Shown here: positions 24,741-33,654 of the stretch, one piece after another
Layout: every line of letters begins with the position of its first letter
Position numbering within the stretch: the stretch's first letter is position 1
Assembly (NCBI GenBank): GCA_013396635.1
Contig: WBMW01005650.1
Location: 133,314 to 197,313, forward strand
From: Penelope pileata
Taxonomy: Eukaryota; Chordata; Aves; Galliformes; Cracidae
DNA length: 64,000 bases
Direction of reading: 5' to 3'
Notes under the pieces: generated by a model
Databases searched by the model: none
What the model was told of the DNA's origin: nothing
Seen by the model: the letters and a program-made list of their open reading frames with translations, nothing else
Translations under genes and position numbers: made by a program

Positions 24741-24817
24741 CAAGAGCCACGTGAGGAGCCTCTGGGTTCAGGATTCACCCCTGCTTTCCTATTGACCCCA
24801 ATGGGGTGGAATTAGTA

Positions 24818-24925
24818 ACATAATAAGTAATATGTAATACATAATGCACAATACATAATGCACAATGCGTAATATGTAATGTGCAATGTGTAATACATAA
24901 TAAAAACGCAATAATTAATAAAATT
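24818..24925. repeat. AT-rich short-period array (TAATATG / ACATAATGCACAAT)
   Basis: Units of seven or eight bases such as TAATATG, TAATACA, CATAATGCACA and GTAATGTGCAATGTG recur with small changes across roughly 100 bases. The copies are partly inverted relative to one another (ATGTAAT against ATACATAAT), so local hairpins are possible. It is probably a diverged microsatellite. Confidence 0.75.
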
Positions 24926-26312
24926 CTCAAAGTCCTCCCCACCTGGACCATTTTTTACGTCCATCAAAGCACTCACTAATTGCTAGACACAAGGAGTGTG
25001 GTGACTTTGGGGCAGGTACTTCCATCTGCAGCCATGGTGAAGCCATCGCATCCCGGGGAGCACCGGGTGCTGGCTGCTGTCAGGGACAGGCATGGGATTG
25101 CAGAGGACTTTTATCTGGCCAAGGAATTTATATGATCCTAACTCCATCCTCTTAGCAGCATCTTAGGAGCTAAGGCTGTATAAACACGTTGACCAACCCT
25201 TTATCAAAATAGTAAAGAACAGAAAGAGAGCAAGAGGAAGAAAATGGTTGTTTTCCTTCAAGGGCTCAAGAAATTACACCTTGGCTTTCTTTTTGTGTGT
25301 TTTTTTTTCTTGTTTGCTGTTGTCATTTTGTTTTAGAAAATGGTTTTACGTTAAAGAATGAGGGCTGTATTGTTGGGAGGTGTAAGCCTATACACTGAGT
25401 CCCATCCACTGGCTCCAGCCATGCAAGTTGCCCGTGGCATCAGCAGAACAGGTTTGCATTGCCTTACAAAAAGGGTCAATCCCACTGATTAGGAACTCGC
25501 TGGGCAGGTGTGGGGTCTGCACACGAGGGCTGCAAGAACAAATATTTAGGAACTGAGGCTGGCTGCTGGTGCATTGCTTCCACCGGGATCTGCAAGGAAA
25601 GTGCCATTTCTAAGGAAAATTCCTACTGCAGCAGCTTGCTGGTGTCCTCGGCTGCACTGATCCCCATGTCAGAGCATTTCCAAGGGGCCGTGGGCTCCCG
25701 GTGCTCTGCCTGACTCAGCCCAGTAGCCTGAACTCCCACAGCCCAGCCCCAAAGTGTTTAAGGGCTCTCTGTTGTCTTTTGTTATTATTAATATTATTAC
25801 TATGCTTGTTCTGGCACAAAATCCCCTTTTCTATTCTCTTTCCCGGCTTAGAATTTTGGTCAAAGTTTAATTAAATCTGGAAGAGCTGGAAAAACCACAG
25901 AATTCAAAAGGAAATGAAAGCAGCGGCTATTGCTGGGGGTGGCAGACTGGCCACAGCCCTGGGGACACAGAGGGGGGCACGGGGATGTCGGGGAGCACCG
26001 AAACGACCTCGGGGATGTGAGTTTCCATGGCCTTGTAGGAAAAGGGAGAGGGCTGCGGGGGAGAAGGGCTCCCCATGGTGCTGGGGGATGCTCGGAGGTG
26101 TGCGGGGACCCGGCAGAATGAGGCCCTTGTTTGTCCCTGCCCGTGCGGTCAGGCTCCGTGGGTGGGAGCAGGGGGGATCTGTTTTCCCAGGCTCCCTGCC
26201 ATCAGGAATTACTGAGCTGCCATGAAATGGGAGGAAATATTTCATTATAGGCACATGCGCTTCAATTTCACATGATGGAAACTTCGGGATCAGCTTTCCA
26301 CCCTCCCTCCCC
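24926..26312. other. Unique non-coding DNA, G-rich after 25.9 kb
   Basis: No gene recognised. From about 25930 to 26190 the plus strand is G-rich with many GGGG runs and CpGs. The 230-codon minus-strand frame here (25904-26596) crosses the N gap and is not evidence for a gene. Confidence 0.5.
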
Positions 26313-26396
26313 TCCCTCCTTTCCCCGCCGGTGCCNNNNNNNNNNNNNNNNNNNNNNNNNNNNNNNNNNNNNNTCCCTCCTTTCCCCGCCGGTGCC
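26313..26396. repeat. Assembly gap (38 N) with identical 23-base sequence on both sides
   Basis: Ns fill 26336-26373. The 23 bases immediately left (26313-26335) are repeated exactly immediately right (26374-26396); both copies start TCCCTCCTTTCC and end CCGGTGCC. An exact direct repeat abutting both gap edges is what two overlapping contig ends look like when they were not merged. The likely true sequence has one copy and no gap. A genuine tandem repeat that broke the assembly is the alternative. Confidence 0.9.
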
Positions 26397-26825
26397 TCAT
26401 CCCTGCCGCAGCATCCCGTCCTGCTCCTCCTCACCACGGGGACGGGGACACCCCCTGCATCCCAGAGAGGTGACCCCACAGCCAACCCCAACCCTAAAGC
26501 AAAGAAAGGATGTGCAAAATGGAACAGAAATGTGCTCTGGGGAGGGGGGGATGGAGGGGAAAAGTGGTCCCCCCCTAACCTGGGGGCTGCCAGCACTTTG
26601 GAGCAGGGCTGTAGGGATGATATCCCCTCTCCTCCCCAAGCAGGAAGGCAAAGGAGATGTGGAATGTCCTATGGATGATGTTCTTATGGGCATCTTTTTA
26701 ACGCAGCCTTTATTTTGTGGGTGTATCTCTCAGGTTTTGTCCATGGCAAAGCACTGGCAGCAGTTGTACTGGGGAATGTCAGGAAGATTTGGGGAGGGAA
26801 TCTGGGGTTTGAGCAGTAGAGAGAG
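26397..26825. other. Unique non-coding DNA
   Basis: GC-rich, G- and C-run-containing sequence between the gap and the CR1 fragment. Open frames spanning the gap contain unknown residues and should be ignored. Confidence 0.5.
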
Positions 26826-27010
26826 AATCACAGAATCATATGGAATCATAGAAATATAAAATCATAGAACCATAAAATCATAGAACCATAGGGTCATAGA
26901 ATCATAGAAGTTGGAAAAGACCCCAGAGACCATCCAGTCCAACCACCAACCCACCCCCACCGTGCCCACCCAGCCACGTCCCCAAGTGCCACATCTCCAC
27001 GTTTGTTCTC
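26826..27010 (-). mobile_element. CR1 retroposon 3' end fragment with octamer tail
   Basis: Reading plus, repeated ATCATAGA-type octamers (26829-26910) lead into AGTTGGAAAAGACCCCAGAG and CCATCCAGTCCAACCACCAA. That is the reverse complement of the avian CR1 3' end, so the element lies on the minus strand. Similarity continues through CACGTCCCCAAGTGCCACAT to about 27008. The octamer tail is long and diverged (ATCATAGAACCATAAA variants). The element is 5' truncated, with no reverse transcriptase domain. Confidence 0.93.
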
Positions 27011-27254
27011 AGGTCCATCGGAGCTGAGGGTCTGCCCTGGGCAGTGAGACCCAGGGACCCCCTGTGCCTCCCCCAGTTTCCTCAGGGCAGGGTGCAGTGA
27101 GAATCACCCCGCACTAACAAGAACAGCATGGTTTGATGCAATTTCTTTTTCCTCCCGTGACAGCTTTCTGTCCCCCAATTCGCCTTTTGACCCCATTTAT
27201 ACAAAACAAGAGTCAAGCGGAGAGGACGGAGGGCAAAAATCGCCTTTATTGCTT

Positions 27255-27480
27255 TGCTCGTGTGGCTGAGAGCCGGGGGGCAGCAGGGCAGCCCCCGGGG
27301 GGGCACGGGGCAGCAGTGGGGCAGCAGCGGGGCTGGGCTCGGCGGCGCCCGCCTGTGTCATTGGGGTCACAACGGGGGTCGGGGGCAGCACCCGGCGCCC
27401 TGGGGACCCGACCTGCTCCCATCCCAGGGCACGGATCGGGGCCAGTTCATCCCCAAGGGCTGCGGGAGCGGCTGAGGTCG
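27255..27480 (+). promoter_or_regulatory. GC-rich, CpG-bearing block with G-quadruplex motif
   Basis: G-runs of four or more, separated by loops of three and seven bases, lie at 27297-27332 (GGGGGGG-CAC-GGGG-CAGCAGT-GGGG-CAGCAGC-GGGG), with a further GGG at 27335. This satisfies the usual G4 pattern on the plus strand. CpGs cluster from 27340 to 27480 (CTCGGCGGCGCCCGCC). No promoter or frame can be tied to it. Confidence 0.6.
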
Positions 27481-27563
27481 GAGCTCAGGGTGCTCTGGGG
27501 GTGGGTACCTGTGGGTGGGGAGAGGAGATGGGGAGTGGGGATGGGAGTGAGAGTAGGGAAATA

Positions 27564-27616
27564 GGATAAGGATAAGGATAAGGATAAGGATAAGGATAAG
27601 GATAAGGATAAGGATG
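27564..27616. repeat. (GGATAA)n hexanucleotide microsatellite
   Basis: About eight and a half near-perfect GGATAA units end with GGATGAAG. It lies about 20 bases before another CR1 fragment. Each unit contains a GATAA word, so the array also offers repeated GATA-type cores; there is no evidence these are used. Confidence 0.95.
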
Positions 27617-27637
27617 AAGAAGAATAAGAGAAAAAAA

Positions 27638-27687
27638 ATCACAGTATTTTAGGGGTTGGAAAGGACCTCTAGAGATCAGCAAGTCCA
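27638..27687 (-). mobile_element. CR1 3' end remnant
   Basis: ATCACAGTATTTTAGGGGTT then GGAAAGGACCTCTAGAGATC and AGCAAGTCC match the reverse complement of the avian CR1 3' end. Only about 50 bases survive. The right edge runs straight into the purine tract, so the two may have arisen together or the CR1 body may have been replaced. Confidence 0.85.
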
Positions 27688-28055
27688 AAAAAGGGGGGGA
27701 AATGAGGAAAAGGAGAAAAAAATGGTGAGGGAAAGAAAAAGAAAGGAAGAGGAAAAGAAAGGGAAAGGGAAAATGGGATAGAGGGAAAGGAAAAGGGAGT
27801 GGGAAAGGGAAAGGGAAAACGAAAGGGAAAGGAAAAGGAAAAGGGGAAAATGGGAAAGGGAAAAATGGGGAAATAAGGAAAATGGGGAAAAGGGAATGGA
27901 AAAGGGAAAGGATTGGGGAAAATGGGGGAAAGGGGAAAATGAGGGAAAGGGAAATGGAAAGAGGAGGTGGGAAAGGCACAAAAAGAGTAAAAAGAGGAAT
28001 TTGGAAAAGGAAAACGGAAGAGAAAAATGGAAAAGGAGGGGAAAAAAAAGATTTT
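27687..28055 (+). repeat. Polypurine tract of GGGAAA / GGAAAA units, about 370 bp
   Basis: The plus strand is almost all A and G, built of irregular GGGAAA, GGAAAA and GGGGAAAATG units with rare T or C. Long minus-strand frames rich in F, P, S and L (including a 240-codon frame) are artefacts of this composition. It is a likely hypervariable low-complexity tract. Confidence 0.93.
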
Positions 28056-29648
28056 TAAAATAAGGATTGATGAAAACCCAGTGGGCAGTGTCTGAGGATG
28101 CTCTTTGCAAGGCAGGGCTGTCCTACACCAGCTCCATTTCAGGGCTTCAGTTAGCATTTTTTTCCTTAAAAATGCAAGGAGGTGCCAGGACCGGGGCTGT
28201 GCAGGGGTCTGTGGGTGGTACCCAAAGTCAGGGCTCCCCCCAGCCCCTCGGTGGCCCCGCTTGGGACCCTCTGGAAGCTGCCACATCCCAACAGAGGGTG
28301 CCCAGAGCTCCGTCCAACCACTGCTGCCACCCATCCCCGGCTTCAGCCCTCCGGTGTAGCTGCGAGGCAGAACATCAACTTTCTGCCCCAAACGATAACT
28401 TTGTACCTTATTAAATTACATCGACCCAAAGCTGTTTCCAGCTTTGAAACCATATTGTATACGCAAAAGGCTAAGGCCGGGAGGAATTTTTACAGATGAG
28501 TAATAAACATCTGAAATAAGATTTATGATGGAAAGCTGACACAACCCTAAGTGGATAATTCAATTTTTACTCCCTTGCTTTGTTCCCTGCAGAGGCTCTT
28601 GCAGCTGCAGAGCACAGGCACACACCCGTGCTATCTGTCCCCAGCACTGTTCTGCACCAGCACACACACAGCCCAGCCCAGACCCACTCACACCGTGTGA
28701 TAAATGCACATTTTCCTTTCTCTGATGTTTTCATTTCTTTGCCACACACATCCACACCTACACCATTGCTTGGATTTTGCCTGGGATTTTTTATTTTTTT
28801 TTTATTTTTTCCCAACTGAGTCTTTCTCGTGGTTGGGAATAATCTCCGACCATATTTCCATGCCTTTTTTTTTCATTATTTTTCTTTTTTCTTTTTTTTT
28901 TTTTCATTATTTTTCTTGATCCTTTTTAGGGAGCAGCTAAGTCTGAATTAGCGTTATTAATGCTTGTATGATTGGGAAGGCACATGTTCTTGTTTCACTT
29001 TCCTAACAAATTTACAACCATAAATGAAGAAGATGCAGATTTTTGGGTGCTCTGATTTTCTTTAGCAGAATTCTGATTTCTTTCCCTCTATGCATTGGTC
29101 ATCCTCTTTCTAATCCTTCCCCTAATGAAAAGAGTTTTGACTCAGTAGTGATGCAAAGATGGGTGCAAACACTTGGAAGAGCGTTCTGGACAAAAGACAC
29201 AAGAGAAACCAAACTGGATCAGGGCAAAACACAGACACAGAAGCAAAAAAAATCCTTTCCCAGACAAAACTCCCAGGTTCTGGTGGGCAGCACCACGCAC
29301 ACCCCGGGATCTGCTGCTTCCCATCGAGCTTCTTGTGAGAATAACATCATTCAGAGAAGCAGAGATGGAGAAGTGATGAAAAGGAGAGAGCTGTTTCCTA
29401 GGAATTCTGTGGCTGAGCATAATTTCCTCCCAGTGTGGCTGGCGGGAATGAATTTATTTCCATTCCAATTGCAAAAACTGACTGCTGCACCTCTAAATGG
29501 CATTGCACTGAAAAATTCCGCAGCCTGGGCTGATTGGCACAGCTGATTTTGGTCTCAAAATTTAACCTCACTGTAGCCTAAAGATTTGGGTTTCAGGTAA
29601 GAAATGCTCAGCATTTAGCATTCAGGAATGATTTGAATAAACACAGTG
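28056..29648. other. Unique non-coding DNA with a T-rich patch
   Basis: No gene recognised. About 28789-28927 is T-rich and contains CATTATTTTTCTT twice (near 28874 and 28904), a small local duplication. The 167-codon plus frame at 29043-29546 encodes no domain I recognise. Confidence 0.5.
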
Positions 29649-29649
29649 A

Positions 29650-29702
29650 GTGACCCAGTCCAAAAATCAAAGATCTTTGGAGGTCACCAAGTCCAACTCC
29701 AT
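29650..29702 (-). mobile_element. Probable CR1 3' end remnant
   Basis: AGATCTTTGGAGGTCACCAA followed by GTCCAACTCC fits the reverse complement of the CR1 3' region. The octamer tail is lost. About 50 bases survive, and the remnant abuts the minisatellite on its right. Confidence 0.6.
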
Positions 29703-29703
29703 C

Positions 29704-30125
29704 ATGCACATGCAACAGCACCCACATGTCATCACAGCACCCATAAACACACAATCACAGCATCCAAATGCAATCACAGGACATGTGCAACCACAGCACC
29801 CATGCATGTACAACTGTAGCACCCGTGCACATGCAGTCACTGAGCGCACATGCAGTCATAGTATATGCAACCACAGCACCCATGTGCATGCAAAAACACC
29901 TGTGTGCATGCAAAAACGCCCATGCACATGCAACTACAGCAGCTATGCACGTGTCACAGCACGTGCATGCAATCACAGCGCATGCAACCATAGCACCCAT
30001 GCATATGCAATCACAGCACACGTGCACGTGCAACCGCAGCACCCAGACACTTGCAGGCACAGTGCCCATGTGCAACCACAGCACCCATGCCTGCATCTCC
30101 TCGCTGTCCCCATGCAATCACAGCC
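29704..30125. repeat. Diverged minisatellite, CAACCACAGCACCCATG core
   Basis: The 17-base core CAACCACAGCACCCATG occurs exactly at 29788-29804, 29868-29884 and 30073-30089, with a one-mismatch copy at 29985-30001. Between them lie many shorter variants (GCAATCACAGC, CATGCACATGCAA). Spacing is irregular, so the array has decayed or mixed. Overlapping plus and minus frames here, rich in H, C, M and T, are repeat artefacts. Alternating purine-pyrimidine runs (GTGCACGTGC) are frequent. Confidence 0.88.
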
Positions 30126-30209
30126 CCCACACTGCACCGTCCCAAGCACACCCGCACCCACGCCAGCACCCTGCACAGGCACCCACCTCCCTCCCTCCCT
30201 CCCCCTGCA
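30126..30209. repeat. C-rich link with short CCCT run
   Basis: C-rich sequence includes CCTCCCTCCCTCCCTCCCC at about 30186-30204, a short CCCT microsatellite between the minisatellite and the next unique block. Confidence 0.7.
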
Positions 30210-30470
30210 CACACAGTTACCAGACACACAGCATATTTTTATTGCAGCTGTCAGGAACATGAAAAACCTTTCTGCCAGCACTCAGCACGGGCAATTTATG
30301 AGCCTGGTCTGAGCGAGGATGGGAGGGGGGGGGTTGGGGATCAGAGAAGAAATGATGGGAGAGAAAATGGCCCATAAATTGTTCGCCATGATTTACACTG
30401 TAGTCCATTTGCAGCCTATTCTTTTTTTGGAGCCTCACACACAGATCTCTCTCCCTCTCTCCTTCACTTT
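30210..30470. promoter_or_regulatory. Candidate conserved non-coding element
   Basis: Unique sequence with low repeat content contains GGCAATTTATGAGCC, GGCCCATAAATTGTTCGCC and ATGATTTACACTGTAG. The CATAAA-type words resemble posterior HOX or CDX cores. A G homopolymer (near 30326-30334) interrupts it. The call rests on appearance only. Confidence 0.3.
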
Positions 30471-30574
30471 GGGGTCCTGAGCCGGCCCAGCTGGAGGAAG
30501 GCAGCGATCAGAGTTCAGTTGGTGCAGACAGAGCTAAAGTAAACAGACGTGGTCATTCAGCAGGCAGTTAGCAG

Positions 30575-30840
30575 CCTTTGGACAGATGAGCGGGGCTCTG
30601 CAGGACCACACACACAACCCCCTCCGGACCACACAGGGACGGGGCCGCGCTGCCTTTGCACGCAACGCATGCACGGGGACGGCTGCTCCTGGCCCCAGTG
30701 GGGCCACGGTGGGGCTGTGGGGAGCTCCCAGAGCATGTCCTGCCCCCGGTCCCCCCGCTGTCCCCGGGGTGGTTCACTCTGTCACCCGGCCGGGGAGCGG
30801 GGCATGCATTCCTCGGCTGAAGACATAGTGTACCGCTGGA
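30575..30840. promoter_or_regulatory. GC-rich CpG cluster
   Basis: CpGs recur (CTCCGGACC, GACGGGGCCGCGC, GCACGCAACGC, CCCGGCCGGGGAGCGG), with CpG density above the surroundings. No gene start can be attached. It could be a small orphan CpG island or ordinary GC-rich avian DNA. Confidence 0.25.
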
Positions 30841-31679
30841 AAAGTGCCACTGCTGCTTCCACGGCCAATGAAGTCATCTGGTGGCCTTCTCCTCTCCTCT
30901 GCCCCCGTGAAATTCAGCCCCTTGGTCCTGTACCCTATTCTTTCTCTCTGGAGAGGTACCCAGGCTGTGTTATCAGCCCTATCTTTTGGGCAGCTCCATG
31001 CTGAAGCTGGCACTTGGCCATTTTGGAAGCTTTTGGGCAAGCCCTGCCCTGTGCCAGACTGTGCATGACCAACTCATCTGCCATATACATATATATTTTT
31101 TATAACTTTACATACACAAAACCGTATTTTTATACATATAAAAACATGCTGCAGCCTTTCCTCAAGCAATAGCCAGGATGCAGGAAGATGCATCCTTCAA
31201 CCCCATCGAGCTATTTGCCCATGTGCCCCTCCAGTCCCCACACAGACACGTCCCCTCCATCCCAGCCTGGTTTTGGATGCTGAGCATCACCCATCCGTTC
31301 CCCTGCCGCAGTGCAGCCGGGATGTGGGGTTTGGGTAGTCCTGGGGGCTCTATTGCCACCACTCATGGTCCTGCCCGCAGCCTAGCAGTGCTGCAGGGAT
31401 TTCCTGGGCACAGCAGTGGGCATGAAGGGCTCCCTTCATCCCCTCATCCCTCCATGCTCCATTTCCAGCTCCCAGCATCCATAAGGCTGTGCACGCACCC
31501 CAGCTCCCTGCAGCCCCAGCATCACCCTATGCCATGATACACCCTCCACAGCACCATGCTGATTTTCTGCTCAGCCTTCCACCTCCCTCGGCCACCCCAG
31601 CCCTGGCCATGTCCCCAGGTCCATCCCATGCCCCCCAGCACTTCAGGGCCACGTCCCCCCGTGCAGCACTGCGTTAGGT
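30841..31679. other. Unique non-coding DNA
   Basis: This holds an AT-rich patch with TATATA and TACATA words (about 31080-31148) and a C-rich patch (31200-31670). No gene or retroposon recognised. Confidence 0.5.
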
Positions 31680-32300
31680 CCAGCTGGGCTGACGTTGGGC
31701 GCGTGAGATTGTAAACCAGATCGGCGCTCACTCGAGTGAACTCTGAGAAATTGCATTTGCCTGTCAGTATCATGTTAAAGCATAACACAGACTCTCATTT
31801 TCCCACTCCTTTGGCTCCGAGGGTGTTTCAGTCCCTGCTGAGAAACACGAAGGTCGTGGCCTTCAGGTTTCCAGATCTGCCCTTACGCGCCATGGGGAGA
31901 TCTGACAACAGCCGTATTATTTATGTAGCCGGGCAAGGCTTGCCTAATGAAACGCAGAGATTTTTATTATTGACACACATTGGGGCTGGGGGTAAGAGCG
32001 AAGCAATCTGTCGGGCCGCTCGCATAAACACAGTGGCTATTCATTTAGGGCCGGTGCGACGGGAGGGGGCCTTCGTGCCAGCTTTGACAGCACTTAATTC
32101 ACACTGGGCTGCAGCCCTGGATGGGAGCCCCCTGCTTTCTCCTGGTGCTTGGGAAGACGAAGAAGCACGGACAGACGCAATTCCCAAGGGGCAAAGGGTG
32201 GTTTTTATAAATGTGGCGTTTGCTGCGTGCATGAGAAATGTAAGATTTTTTCACTGATGATTTAGTGGAGGAAAAAGTCAATTAATGACCTTTCTATGCA
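31680..32300. promoter_or_regulatory. Strongest candidate conserved non-coding element
   Basis: Roughly 600 bases of unique DNA combine many retained CpGs (GACGTTGGGCGCG, CAGATCGGCGCTCACTCG, TTACGCGCC, TCGGGCCGCTCGC, GTGCGACGGG) with AT-rich homeodomain-type words (CCGTATTATTTATGTAG near 31912, CTAATGAAACG, GATTTTTATTATTG). An inverted repeat GGCAAG-G-CTTGCC lies at 31932-31944. The 173-codon plus frame across it matches no family. This texture is typical of ancient vertebrate enhancers next to developmental regulators; that is inference without alignment. Confidence 0.42.
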
Positions 32301-32640
32301 GAAAGGTATTACAATTTCTCATCCTGGTGCTGATCTGACACTGCTGTAGGAGTTTTTTGGGTGGGGAAGGAGGAGATCTCATTGCCCACGTTGTTGGCTG
32401 CTGGTGCAGAGAGCATCCTTGGGGTGCACTGCAGACAGCAGCGGTCACATCCCCTGTGCCCTGACCCCTCACTCTGCAGAGGGCTGCCCGGCTCTATTCC
32501 GGGTGCGGGAGGAAAGAGCAGCTTTTCTTGGCAAGGAAATGACTCCTAAGTAGGCTCCTCTCAAACCAGGAACACGTAGGGAAATTGTGAGCGAGTCCAT
32601 TTTAGTCTGGCGTTTAAAGGGCTGAAAAATGATTGCAGTT
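32301..32640. other. Unique non-coding DNA
   Basis: Link between the 31.7 kb block and the CpG cluster. Nothing specific recognised. Confidence 0.5.
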
Positions 32641-32830
32641 TCCTTTGGCAGTGGCGGCGGGAGCCTGACGGTGTGACCTTTGGGGAGATTCTGTTGACGG
32701 CAGCCACGGGCGGGAGCATCGCGTGCTCTCGGCGCAGCTCTGTTCCCTGCCTCGGCGCTGACCCTCCGCCGGTCGCCCACAATGGGAAGGGAAGGCCGCC
32801 TCCAGCACACAGGCTGAGATAAATCACAGC
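32641..32830. promoter_or_regulatory. CpG cluster
   Basis: About 15 CpGs occur in under 200 bases (GGCGGCGGGAGCC, GACGGTG, CACGGGCGGGAGCATCGCG, CTCGGCGCAG, CCGCCGGTCGCCC). It may form one regulatory domain with the 31.7 kb block. No transcription start or frame is evident. Confidence 0.3.
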
Positions 32831-33240
32831 GATCCCTTCCCATAGGGTCGGGGCAGATGAGAATCGCACATGGCTGCACATCCTCTGCCCGGTGCTTAGT
32901 GCAAGGTGCAAGGCTGAGCTCTTCCAGAATCGTTGGATTTTTGTTGTCTCAATGCCACATTTTGGGGTTAATCCAGCAGGATTTTTGCTCCGAGGACTCA
33001 AGTGACAGTCACCACGGAGTCCCTGCTCCAGGTGGCAGCCACCATGCATTTAGCAGAACACAGCTGCAGGCTCTCATGGCAGTATTCTCGTTATCTTCAA
33101 GCTAGCAAGCTTCATTCCATGAGCATCCATCTCTGAGCTTAGCACCTGGCGATAATTCCCTTTAAGGTGCTAGAGGGTGTGGCTGCAGATCCCAGCAGCA
33201 AAACGCAGTTCCTTGCATCCCTGGGGGATTTGGCTGCCTC
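32831..33240. other. Unique non-coding DNA
   Basis: Nothing recognised between the CpG cluster and the 16-base array. Confidence 0.5.
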
Positions 33241-33352
33241 TTTGCATTGTGTTGCATTGCATCACATTGGCACTGCATCACATTGGCATTGCATCACATT
33301 GGCATTGCATTGCATTGGTGTTGCACTGACTGCACTGATTGCAATGCAATGG
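33241..33352. repeat. 16-base tandem array (GCATCACATTGGCATT), four units
   Basis: Four consecutive 16-base units lie at 33259-33274, 33275-33290, 33291-33306 and 33307-33322. The second and third are identical, the first differs by one base (GGCACT), and the fourth is more diverged (GCATTGCATTGGTGTT). Flanking GCATT and GCAATGCAATGG words extend the theme. CATTGG contains the reverse CCAAT core. Confidence 0.93.
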
Positions 33353-33630
33353 TACAGGAAAACATGCTCTGGGCATGGGGCATTGCAGCATGCAGTAAGT
33401 CTTCTTGCTGTAGAACTGTGCTTGGTGCTGCTGTATCGTCCATCCTGGAGCCTGGCACCATCAATCTCCCACCTCCTCAGGATTTCTAAGAGCTTTTGCT
33501 CCTATGGGCTTGCAAATAGCTGCAGTTCAATTGCTTATCACTTAACACCCAGGTTCCTTTCTCCCTCTCCTTTTCCTTCTTACATCCAAAAATGTCTTAA
33601 TTCTCAACGGTATCCCCCCCACACCACCTG
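33353..33630. other. Unique non-coding DNA
   Basis: Nothing recognised. A C run (33613-33620) precedes the AAAAT array. Confidence 0.45.
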
Positions 33631-33654
33631 AAATAAAATAAAATAAAATAAAAT
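33631..33654. repeat. (AAAAT)n microsatellite
   Basis: About five AAATA units. It is short and could be the A-rich tail of a lost retroposon. Confidence 0.9.

Noticed and set aside
25904..26596. 230-codon minus-strand frame and matching plus frames
   Set aside because: They cross the 38-N gap and the probable artefactual duplication, so the frame is not real.
27564..27616. GGATAA array considered as interstitial telomeric repeat
   Set aside because: The vertebrate telomere unit is TTAGGG/CCCTAA; GGATAA is a different hexamer.
27669..28391. 240-codon minus-strand open frame, the longest in the window
   Set aside because: Most of it is the purine tract read backwards, giving F/P/S/L-rich low complexity with no domain.
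29704..30125. CRISPR-like repeat spacing
   Set aside because: Repeat copies diverge, spacing is irregular, there are no cas genes, and the genome is vertebrate.
29650..30312. 220-codon plus frame rich in H, C and T, and overlapping minus frames
   Set aside because: Translation of the minisatellite; all phases are open because of the repeat, not selection.
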